A DNA stretch of 6,966 nt from Actinomycetota bacterium (GTDB lineage: Bacteria; Actinomycetota; Acidimicrobiia; Acidimicrobiales; BP-101). Shown piece by piece: positions 1 to 5,363 of the stretch. Each line of letters opens with the position of its first letter. Within the stretch, counting starts at the first letter, position 1. Under the pieces are notes generated by a model. That model was not told the origin of the DNA and searched no databases. It saw only the letters and a list, made by a program, of their open reading frames with translations. The stretch spans positions 1 to 6,966 of the forward strand of contig JAUTXA010000057.1 in the NCBI GenBank assembly GCA_030838265.1, given 5' to 3'. Both the position numbers and the translations under genes were made by a program.

Positions 1-325
1 TGCACTCGGCATCGGGATCACGATCGACGACTTCGGGACCGGATGGGCGAGCCTGACCTACCTCAAGCAGTTCCCGGTTCACGCCCTCAAGATCGATCAG
101 AGCTTCGTCGCCGGCATCGACCACGACGCGCAAGATGCGGCTATCGCTCGGTCGATCATCTCCCTCGGCGAGGAACTCGACATGATCGTCATCGCCGAAG
201 GAATCGAAACCCACGCGCAACAGTCCGCCCTGCAGACGATGGGATGCTCCTTCGGGCAAGGATTCCTCTACGGCAGACCGTTGCCGGCGGCCGAAGTGCC
301 AATCGAGCGAGCGAACCGACTCTGA
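1..325 (+). CDS. EAL-domain cyclic-di-GMP phosphodiesterase, C-terminal part (5' end outside window)
   Basis: The reading frame is open from base 2 and ends at TGA 323-325, giving 107 residues of the C-terminal half of an EAL domain. Visible family motifs, in order, are IDDFGTGWASL (residues 8-18), LKIDQSFV (29-36), IAEGIET, and GCSFGQGFLYGRPLP near the C-terminus. In EAL enzymes the paired Asp of DDFGTG, the Lys of KID and the Glu of EGIET contribute to metal binding and catalysis of c-di-GMP to pGpG. All are intact here, so this half looks catalytically competent. The EAL signature itself and any sensor or GGDEF domain lie upstream of the window. The protein ends soon after the domain, with no C-terminal extension. 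The next gene converges on it after 47 bases, so it is not in an operon with anything downstream. The family is near certain; which input domain it carries cannot be told. Confidence 0.95.
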   Translation, partial: ALGIGITIDDFGTGWASLTYLKQFPVHALKIDQSFVAGIDHDAQDAAIARSIISLGEELDMIVIAEGIETHAQQSALQTMGCSFGQGFLYGRPLPAAEVPIERANRL

Positions 326-350
326 CACTCTTGCCCGTCGATGTGTTAGC

Positions 351-379
351 GGGGGGGGCGTTCCACGCTCGGCTAGCCG
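351..379. other. Convergent intergenic junction with a G8 run and a CGGCTAGCCG palindrome
   Basis: The 47-base gap between the EAL gene stop (325) and the stop of the minus-strand gene (373) contains eight consecutive G (351-358). A perfect 10-base palindrome, CGGCTAGCCG, lies at 370-379 and includes the TAG stop of the minus-strand gene. The palindrome has almost no room for a loop, so it is a weak terminator candidate. No T-tract is present on either strand. Confidence 0.3.
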
Positions 380-1185
380 CCGTCGAAGGCGGGCAGGGCG
401 GTGCGAGCGCCGATGCTCGCCCTGTCCAGATAGCCGAACGTCCCGTGGTCACGTAGTTCGGTGGCCGCCTCCACGAGCGCGCCCAGCGCGGCGAAGGCGA
501 ACCAGGCCCCCACCGAGACCCGCCGCACCCCAAGCTCGGCCAGCTCCAGCACCGTTGGACAGCCGGGGCGGGCCACGACGTTGACGGGCCGGTCAACTTC
601 ACTGATCAGCCGGCGCAGGTCGCCCACGTCGATCACCCCCGGCGCGAAGAGCACGTCGGCTCCGGCGTCCTGGTAGCGCTGGAGGCGCGCGATCGTGTCG
701 GCCAGATCCTGCCTACCGTGGATGTGGTTCTCGGCGCGGCCGGTGAGGACAAGCTTGACGGGACCTCCGCGGGCGACCTCGGCCGCAGCCGCCACCCGTT
801 CGGCGGCGTGGTCGATGCCGTAGATGTCGGTGCCGCTCCAGTCCTCGACCGAGCACCCCGCCAGCCCTGCTTCGATTCCGAGCGCCACGGTCTCTGCCAC
901 CCCGGCCGGCTCGTGACTGAAGCAGTTCTCGAAGTCGGCCGACACCGGCACATCGACAGCGGCCACGATGGCAGCCGCGTGGGCGACGGCTTCGTCGCGC
1001 CCAACCGATCCGTCGACGCGCCCGAGCGTGGCCGCAAAGCCACCGCTGGTCGTGGCGAGCGCCTCGAAGCCCATGGCGACGAGGACCTTGGCCGAGCCCA
1101 GATCCCACGGATTGGGGATCAGCAGCGGTGCCGGGCCCCCGTGCAGGGAACGGAAGCGCTTCGCCTTCTCTTCCTGGTCGACCAT
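373..1185 (-). CDS. Isocitrate lyase/PEP mutase superfamily protein (PrpB-like, COG2513 type)
   Basis: This 270-residue TIM-barrel enzyme belongs to the family that forms or breaks C-C or P-C bonds in 2-oxo acids. Family motifs seen are IPNPWDLGSAKVL (23-35), ALATTSGGFAATLGR (42-56), VSADFENCF (81-89), SVEDWSG (112-118), LTGRAENHIHGR (147-158) and YQDAGADVLFAPG (171-183). By analogy with PEP mutase, D84, E86 and E114 would hold the Mg ion. The Cys-containing KKCGH catalytic loop of true isocitrate and methylisocitrate lyases is absent: residues 116-125 form only a short linker. So 'prpB' or 'aceA' should not be assigned. A PEP mutase-like lyase, oxaloacetate decarboxylase-like or other 2-oxoacid activity is possible, with substrate unknown. 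The start is fixed by an in-frame TAA four codons upstream (1195-1197) and by the conserved N-terminus. There is no Shine-Dalgarno sequence, which suggests leaderless translation. It lies 81 bases downstream of lon. Confidence 0.9.
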   Translation of the reverse strand: MVDQEEKAKRFRSLHGGPAPLLIPNPWDLGSAKVLVAMGFEALATTSGGFAATLGRVDGSVGRDEAVAHAAAIVAAVDVPVSADFENCFSHEPAGVAETVALGIEAGLAGCSVEDWSGTDIYGIDHAAERVAAAAEVARGGPVKLVLTGRAENHIHGRQDLADTIARLQRYQDAGADVLFAPGVIDVGDLRRLISEVDRPVNVVARPGCPTVLELAELGVRRVSVGAWFAFAALGALVEAATELRDHGTFGYLDRASIGARTALPAFDGG

Positions 1186-1212
1186 GGCCGGACGTTAGCC
1201 ATGGTCCACCAG
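1174..1212. repeat. 15-base inverted repeat (14/15 match, 9-base spacer) over the start of the PEP mutase-family gene
   Basis: The left arm CTGGTCGACCATGGC (1174-1188) and right arm GCCATGGTCCACCAG (1198-1212) are reverse complements except at one position. The spacer is CGGACGTTA (1189-1197). The dyad covers the start codon and is centred on the putative TAACGT -10 box, as expected for a repressor operator. If a transcript arrives from lon, the RNA form would be a stem of 14 pairs that buries the AUG. The symmetry is directly visible; the function is inferred. Confidence 0.6.
1186..1197 (-). promoter_or_regulatory. Candidate -10 element (TAACGT) for leaderless transcription of the PEP mutase-family gene
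   Basis: On the minus strand TAACGT (1197-1192) matches the actinobacterial TAnnnT -10 pattern. It is followed by six bases and then the ATG (1185-1183). That spacing would put the transcription start on or next to the A of the start codon. Together with the absence of any purine-rich ribosome binding site, this suggests a leaderless mRNA. No convincing -35 box is seen. The same TAA is the in-frame stop that rules out a longer protein. Confidence 0.45.
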
Positions 1213-1253
1213 AGGGCGGAGACCCTGTCGGTCGAAACCCTCGGACGATGCCG

Positions 1254-1281
1254 GCGGCCCCGCGGTTCAGGCCGCGGCCGC
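1254..1281 (-). terminator. GC-rich hairpin spanning the lon stop codon
   Basis: GCGGCC (1254-1259) pairs with GGCCGC (1276-1281), and GCGG (1262-1265) pairs with CCGC (1272-1275). A two-base bulge separates the two stems, and the six-base loop contains most of the TGA stop. The stem has ten G-C pairs but no U-tract follows in the direction of lon transcription. It could slow or end lon transcription, or it may simply reflect the GCC/GCG alanine codons of the lon tail. Confidence 0.3.
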
Positions 1282-3621
1282 GCCGTGGGTCGCCGCAGCC
1301 GAGACCGGGGGCTCGAGGGCGACGGCCAGGACCTCGTTGATGTCGGACGCGATGTGGATGGTGATCTCGGCCCGGACAGCCTCGGGGACGTCGTCGATGT
1401 CCGGCTCGTTGCGGGCGGGGAGGATGACCTCGGTGAGACCGGCCCGGTGGGCGGCCAGCACCTTCTGCTTCACGCCGCCGATGGGGAGCACCTTGCCTTG
1501 CAGGGTGATCTCACCCGTCATGGCGACGGTCGACCGCACGGGCCGGCCGGTCAGCAACGAGACGAGGGCGGTGGTCATGGTGACGCCGGCCGAGGGCCCG
1601 TCCTTGGGAACCGCGCCGGCGGGGACGTGCACGTGGAAGCGCTTGCCCTCGAAGGCGGTGGGCTCGATCCCGAACGCATCGGCGTGCGAGCGCAGATACG
1701 ACAGGGCGATGGTGGCCGACTCCTTCATGACGTCGCCCAGCTGGCCGGTGAGGGTCAGCCCGGGCTCGCCCGCCATCGACGTGGCCTCGATGAAGAGGAC
1801 GTCGCCACCGGTGCCGGTGACGGCCAAGCCGGTAGCCACGCCGGGCACCGAGGTGCGCTCGGCCGCCTCGAAGAAGAACCGGGGCCGGCCCAGCCAGCGC
1901 CGGACGTCGGAAGCGTCGACGACTTGCACGGGGACGTCGCACTCGCCGGCCGAGATGCCCGTGGCCACCTTGCGCAGGAGCTTGCCGAGCTCGCGCTCGA
2001 GGTTGCGGACTCCGGCTTCACGGGTGTGGTCGCTCACGACGACCCGCAGGGCGTCGTCGCTGATGACGACCTCGTCCGAGGACAGGCCGTTGCGCTCGAG
2101 CTGGCGAGCGACCAGGTGGTCGCGGGCGATGTCGACCTTCTCGGCCTCGGTGTAGCCGTCGAGGCGGACGACCTCCATCCGGTCGAGCAGCGGCCCGGGA
2201 ATGGTGTCGATCACGTTGGCCGTACCGATGAACACGACGTCGGAGAGGTCGAGGTCGACCTCGAGGTAGTGATCGCGGAAGGTGTGGTTCTGGGCCGGGT
2301 CGAGGACCTCGAGCAAGGCCGACGAGGGGTCGCCTCGCCAGTCGTTGCCGAGCTTGTCCATCTCGTCGAGCATCAGCACCGGGTTGAGGACGCCGGCTTC
2401 CTTGATGGCCCGGGCGATGCGTCCGGGCATGGCGCCGACGTAGGTCTTGCGGTGGCCGCGGATCTCGGCCTCGTCACGGACGCCGCCGAGGGCGACGCGC
2501 ACGAAGGGCCGGTTCATGGCCCGGGCGACCGACTCGCCGAGCGAGGTCTTGCCGACGCCCGGAGGGCCCACCAGGGTGATGATGGCGCCCGAGCCGCGAC
2601 CGCCCACGGCCTCGAGGCCGCGCTCGGTCCGCCGCTTGCGGACGGCCAGGAACTCGACGATGCGGGCCTTGACCTCGTCGAGGCCGTTGTGGTCGGCATC
2701 GAGGACGCGGCGGGCCTCGGCGATGTCAACGGTGTCGTCCGCCTTCTTGCCCCACGGCAGGTCGGCCACCGACTCCAGCCAGGTGCGGATCCAGCCGTGC
2801 TCCGGGCTCTGCTCCGACGTGCGCTCCAGCCGACCGAGCTCGCGCTCGATGGCCTTGCGCACCTGCTCCGGGACGGACTCGTCCTCAGCCAGGGCGTGGA
2901 ACCGCTCGAGGTCGTCCTCGCCCGCGCCCTCTTCGCCCAGCTCCTTGCGGATGGCGGCCAGCTGCTGGCGCAGCAGGTACTCGCGCTGCGACTTCTCCAT
3001 GCCCTCGGCCACGTCCTTGCGGATGCGGTCCTTGACGGTCAGCTCGGCCAGCACGTCGCGGGCCCAGCCCGTGACCAGGTCGAGGCGGGCTTCGACATCG
3101 AGGGTCTCGAGCACCTGGATCTTCTGCTCGACGGAGAGGTCGGTGGAGTAGCCCGACAGGTCAGCGATGACGGTCGGCGTGGTGGCGTCCTTGAGCAGCT
3201 CAGCCAGGACAGCCAGGCCGCGCGCCTCGAGGATGTTCTCGATGAGGGCCTTGTACTCGAGGCCCAGCTGGCGGGCCCGCTCGGTATCGACGTTGGTCTC
3301 GTCGATCGGCGCGGCCTCGACCCAGAAGGCGGTGCCGCTGCCGGGCACGCCGACGCGGATGGCGGCCCGCCGCAGACCACGGACGACGACCGCCCGCAGG
3401 CCGTTGCGCAGCTCGCCGGCCTCGTCGATCTGGGCGACGGTGCCGACGGACGCGTAGCGGTTGTCGATGCGAGGAACAACGAGCAGCTGTCCCTCGTTGC
3501 TGGCGTCGACGGCAGCAGCGGCCTCGGGGGTCTCGAGGGCGAGCGTCACCACCATCCCGGGCAGGAGGACGCCGGTGCCCAGGGGCAGGACGGGAAGGTT
3601 GAGAGTGGCCAAATCAGTCAC
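1267..3621 (-). CDS. lon: ATP-dependent endopeptidase Lon (LonA type)
   Basis: Lon is a cytoplasmic AAA+ serine protease that degrades misfolded and short-lived regulatory proteins. Numbered from the longest possible start (GTG 3630, 787 residues), it has the N-terminal substrate-binding domain (about 10-200), a helical linker (about 200-300), Walker A GPPGVGKTS (355-363), Walker B VLMLDEMDK (418-426), sensor GTAN (469-472), and the protease domain. The catalytic Ser is S680 in PKDGPSAG and the Lys is K723 in GGVKQKVLAAHRAG, the family's Ser-Lys dyad. Length matches E. coli Lon (784). I prefer GTG 3621-3619 (784 residues, MTDLATLNLPVLPL). It is preceded by GGTGATC (3631-3625), exactly complementary to the GATCACC of the 16S rRNA 3' end, with a suitable gap. 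GTG 3630 remains possible. The C-terminus is a short Ala-rich tail (HGAAAA). All key residues are intact. Lon is separated by 159 bases from the upstream hydrolase, so it is probably transcribed on its own. Confidence 0.97.
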   Translation of the reverse strand: MTDLATLNLPVLPLGTGVLLPGMVVTLALETPEAAAAVDASNEGQLLVVPRIDNRYASVGTVAQIDEAGELRNGLRAVVVRGLRRAAIRVGVPGSGTAFWVEAAPIDETNVDTERARQLGLEYKALIENILEARGLAVLAELLKDATTPTVIADLSGYSTDLSVEQKIQVLETLDVEARLDLVTGWARDVLAELTVKDRIRKDVAEGMEKSQREYLLRQQLAAIRKELGEEGAGEDDLERFHALAEDESVPEQVRKAIERELGRLERTSEQSPEHGWIRTWLESVADLPWGKKADDTVDIAEARRVLDADHNGLDEVKARIVEFLAVRKRRTERGLEAVGGRGSGAIITLVGPPGVGKTSLGESVARAMNRPFVRVALGGVRDEAEIRGHRKTYVGAMPGRIARAIKEAGVLNPVLMLDEMDKLGNDWRGDPSSALLEVLDPAQNHTFRDHYLEVDLDLSDVVFIGTANVIDTIPGPLLDRMEVVRLDGYTEAEKVDIARDHLVARQLERNGLSSDEVVISDDALRVVVSDHTREAGVRNLERELGKLLRKVATGISAGECDVPVQVVDASDVRRWLGRPRFFFEAAERTSVPGVATGLAVTGTGGDVLFIEATSMAGEPGLTLTGQLGDVMKESATIALSYLRSHADAFGIEPTAFEGKRFHVHVPAGAVPKDGPSAGVTMTTALVSLLTGRPVRSTVAMTGEITLQGKVLPIGGVKQKVLAAHRAGLTEVILPARNEPDIDDVPEAVRAEITIHIASDINEVLAVALEPPVSAAATHGAAAA

Positions 3622-3631
3622 GGCGATCACC
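3622..3631 (-). promoter_or_regulatory. Ribosome binding site GGTGATC deciding the lon start
   Basis: GGTGATC (3631-3625 on the minus strand) is complementary to the distal part of the anti-Shine-Dalgarno region (GATCACC). It is followed by GCC and GTG 3621-3619. This is unusual in using the TGATC side of the extended AGGAGGTGATC rather than AGGAGG. GTG 3630 lies inside this element and has only a poor GAAAAG three bases before it. Confidence 0.5.
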
Positions 3632-3632
3632 G

Positions 3633-3665
3633 ACTTTTCAAAGTGCTTGCGTGGTCAAGGATCAA
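3633..3665 (-). promoter_or_regulatory. Probable lon promoter/operator region with two adjacent dyads
   Basis: Just upstream of lon, an A/T-richer stretch contains the palindrome ACTTTTCAAAGT (3633-3644, arms ACTTT/AAAGT) and a second dyad CTTG-N6-CAAG (3646-3659). A weak sigma-70-like pair on the minus strand is TTGATC (3665-3660), 17 bases, then TTTGAA (3642-3637). The -10 matches only three of six consensus bases. The CTTG/CAAG half-sites recall the HspR HAIR element (CTTGAGT-N7-ACTCAAG), which controls lon in some actinobacteria. The spacing and inner bases do not fit, so HspR control is not claimed. Confidence 0.3.
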
Positions 3666-3735
3666 CCTCGTCGGGGTCCCGCTTGTTCCCCGGCCCCCCG
3701 GCCGCCACGCACGGTGAGATCGCCCAGGGCCACGT

Positions 3736-3789
3736 GCCTGGCGTCTTCTAACGGTTGGAGGCGATGCCAGACGCCCCGGTGCAGGCGTC
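3736..3789 (-). terminator. Hairpin cluster after the hydrolase gene, with two alternative pairings
   Basis: Directly after the hydrolase TAG, GACGCC (3770-3775) and GGCGTC (3784-3789) form a perfect 6-bp stem with an 8-base loop. Alternatively AGACGCC (3769-3775) pairs with GGCGTCT (3740-3746) across a 22-base loop, extended by GCCT (3736-3739) with AGGC (3783-3786). The middle segment can join only one partner at a time. There is no U-tract, as is common in high-G+C actinobacteria. The likely role is ending the three-gene operon ahead of lon. Confidence 0.4.
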
Positions 3790-4875
3790 CTAGGTGCCGG
3801 GGACGACCGTCTCGCCGGGGGTGAAGGCGGTGCCCTCCATCAGCGAGTAGAGCTGGGCAAACCCCGTCTTGATCACCATGTGGGTCTCACTGCCCTCCCA
3901 GCCGTGGCCGGCGAAGGGACTCACGTAGGGGGGCTGGCCGGCCGCGGAGAACAGCGGCCCGCCCGGGATGGCGGTCAGCGTGGTGCCCGCCTCGGCGCCA
4001 CCGCGCAGGACCACGGTGTACTGATGGGTCGGAACGCCAACCGCGGTGAGGGCCTCGTTCATCTCGCGGCTCTGGTTGGTCGGAACGAGGCCGTCGTCGA
4101 CACCGTGGACGAGCACGACGCCCTTGAGCCCCTTCATGTCGGCCGCCCGACGGACGTTGGTGATCTCGGCGTAGGCGGCGGGCGCAGTCTCGAGTGACCC
4201 GCCGTTCTCCTCTTCGATCTCGGCTTGGGCCACCGCACCTCCGGCGTTGACCGGCGCCACGCCCCGCGCGATCAGGTACTCCTCGATGAGGTTGTTCACG
4301 CCCTCGATGTCGACCCAGTAGTCGAAGAGGGGGGTGCCGTCGGCCCGCACCGCGTCGGGCGATGCGACCGCCAGCCCGGACGAGTTGCCGCCCATGCTGA
4401 TTCCGACGGCGATGACCTTCGTGATCGAGGGATAGGCGGCGATGAAATGCTGGGCGGCGGCGATGGAGTCGGCCGCGCCCTCGCGGACGAACCAGCCGTA
4501 GTTCTCGCTCGGCGTGTCGCGCTGGCCCGTGTAGTCCATGGCCACCGCCACCGCGCCCTTGGCCGCGATGTCCTGGAGGTGCTTGCGCCACCCGCACGAG
4601 TCGTTGCCGTGACCGTGAAAGAGGACGACGAGCTGGGTCGGGGCCGGGTCGGCCGGCAAGGCATAGCGACCGGCGGCCAGGCCCAGGGAGCTGGTGAGCC
4701 CGATGCCGGTGTCGGTCATGGCCCGGACGCGAGAGTCGCTGCGGGCCGAGCAGTCGGCCTCTGCCCCGGCGACGGCCGAGGCGCCGTGGGGCAGCGCCAA
4801 GGCCGAGACGGCCACCAGCGCGGCCGCGCCCGCCGCGACGTGCATGCGAAGCCCTGACCTGATTCCCCAGCTCAT
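3790..4875 (-). CDS. Secreted alpha/beta hydrolase (esterase/depolymerase-like)
   Basis: This is a 361-residue serine hydrolase predicted to be exported. A signal peptide is clear: basic start (R6, R10), hydrophobic stretch at about 13-28, and probable cleavage after ASA (32-34). Visible alpha/beta-hydrolase features are the oxyanion segment VVLFHGHGND (83-92), the nucleophile elbow GISMGG with Ser160 (158-163), the acid region HGVDDGLVP (257-265, probably D261), and candidate catalytic His at 324 (GHGW) or 332 (ETH). Only two cysteines exist, C42 and C94, so one disulphide is likely. The HG-x-G-N-D plus GxSMGG layout resembles PHB depolymerase/feruloyl esterase-like enzymes, but the substrate cannot be told. 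The start is supported by AAGGGG nine bases before the ATG. The gene follows the cupredoxin gene after 42 bases, probably in the same operon, and is followed by a hairpin. Confidence 0.88.
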   Translation of the reverse strand: MSWGIRSGLRMHVAAGAAALVAVSALALPHGASAVAGAEADCSARSDSRVRAMTDTGIGLTSSLGLAAGRYALPADPAPTQLVVLFHGHGNDSCGWRKHLQDIAAKGAVAVAMDYTGQRDTPSENYGWFVREGAADSIAAAQHFIAAYPSITKVIAVGISMGGNSSGLAVASPDAVRADGTPLFDYWVDIEGVNNLIEEYLIARGVAPVNAGGAVAQAEIEEENGGSLETAPAAYAEITNVRRAADMKGLKGVVLVHGVDDGLVPTNQSREMNEALTAVGVPTHQYTVVLRGGAEAGTTLTAIPGGPLFSAAGQPPYVSPFAGHGWEGSETHMVIKTGFAQLYSLMEGTAFTPGETVVPGT

Positions 4876-4884
4876 CTTGATCGA

Positions 4885-4890
4885 CCCCTT
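4885..4890 (-). promoter_or_regulatory. Ribosome binding site AAGGGG for the hydrolase
   Basis: In the 42-base gap after the cupredoxin stop, the minus strand reads AAGGGG (4890-4885), then nine bases (TCGATCAAG), then ATG 4875-4873. This supports M1 over the internal ATG at codon 11 and shows that the hydrolase has its own initiation signal within the operon. Confidence 0.55.
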
Positions 4891-4917
4891 CTCGTGCTGC
4901 GTTGGTTGGACCGGTTG

Positions 4918-5352
4918 TTACCGGTCGACGACGACTGTGCCGTTCATCCAGAAGTGGAGTTGGCAGTGGTAGGTGATGGCCCAGGCCGCGTCGCCGATGG
5001 AATGGGCGCTGGCGCACGGCTTCGACTCACCGTTGACGGTCGCCGTCACGCCGGTGGCCGACGAGGTGAACACCACGGGGACGACGGGAGCCGACGGGCC
5101 CACCGCGACCTGGAAGCACGGGTCGAGACCGAAGCTCTCGGCCGTGGGATGGCTGGTGGTCGTGGGGAGCCACGACACGTCGGCCCCGCTCGTGACCTCG
5201 ATGGCGGGGGCGATGTAGCCGGCGTTGGTGTCGGCCTTCACGGTGCAGCTCGACGCGCACGCCGCAGGGGTGGCTTGCGACGGCGTCCCCACCACGAAGG
5301 CCGAGGCGGCCAGGGCCAGGACGGATGCGAGGCGAAGCAGCCGGCCGCTCAC
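4918..5352 (-). CDS. Secreted cupredoxin (plastocyanin/amicyanin-like type 1 copper protein)
   Basis: This is a small exported protein of 144 residues from the preferred GTG 5352-5350. The signal peptide has R4/R7, a hydrophobic core at about 8-21, and probable cleavage after SQA (27). The C-terminal YHCQLHFWMNGTVVV (128-142) is the cupredoxin copper loop, with ligands C130, H133 and M136 and a further His at H68 (TSHPT). The Cys-x2-His-x2-Met spacing matches amicyanin; plastocyanin has x4 before Met. About 60 residues separate the first His from Cys, more than in the minimal fold, and this insert holds C79 and C113. C32 and C36 lie near the mature N-terminus, so one or two disulphides are likely. 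Likely role is electron transfer or copper binding outside the membrane; the partner is unknown. A longer form from GTG 5373 is possible. GTG 5352 is preferred because it makes a GTGA overlap with the upstream stop, preceded by GGGGTGG. Confidence 0.85.
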   Translation of the reverse strand: MSGRLLRLASVLALAASAFVVGTPSQATPAACASSCTVKADTNAGYIAPAIEVTSGADVSWLPTTTSHPTAESFGLDPCFQVAVGPSAPVVPVVFTSSATGVTATVNGESKPCASAHSIGDAAWAITYHCQLHFWMNGTVVVDR

Positions 5353-5363
5353 CGGTCCACCCC
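5349..5363 (-). promoter_or_regulatory. GTGA stop/start overlap coupling the repeat-protein and cupredoxin genes
   Basis: On the minus strand the repeat-protein stop TGA (5351-5349) overlaps the cupredoxin GTG (5352-5350) as GTGA. The bases CGGGGTGG just upstream, inside the last codons of the repeat gene, resemble a Shine-Dalgarno sequence. This arrangement usually means translational coupling, so the two proteins are likely made together. Confidence 0.55.

Noticed and set aside
3630..3665. HspR HAIR operator before lon
   Set aside because: CTTG and CAAG half-sites exist, but the CTTGAGT-N7-ACTCAAG consensus and spacing are not met. Only unnamed dyads are reported.
718..3717. A 999-codon plus-strand open frame opposite the PEP mutase-family gene and lon
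   Set aside because: It runs antisense through two well-supported genes and the lon upstream gap. Its translation is low-complexity (Gly, Asp, Val, Leu, Arg) with no family motif. High G+C with codon-position bias readily leaves such antisense frames open.
3887..5017. A 376-codon minus-strand frame across the hydrolase and cupredoxin genes
   Set aside because: It is an Arg/Gly-rich shadow frame spanning two real genes and their spacer. The hydrolase frame has a signal peptide and catalytic motifs; this one has none.
5255..5262. Possible lipoprotein Cys (C32, in PAAC) in the cupredoxin
   Set aside because: The three residues before the Cys (P-A-A) are a poor lipobox, and the hydrophobic core ends about ten residues earlier. 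Ordinary signal peptidase cleavage near SQA fits better.
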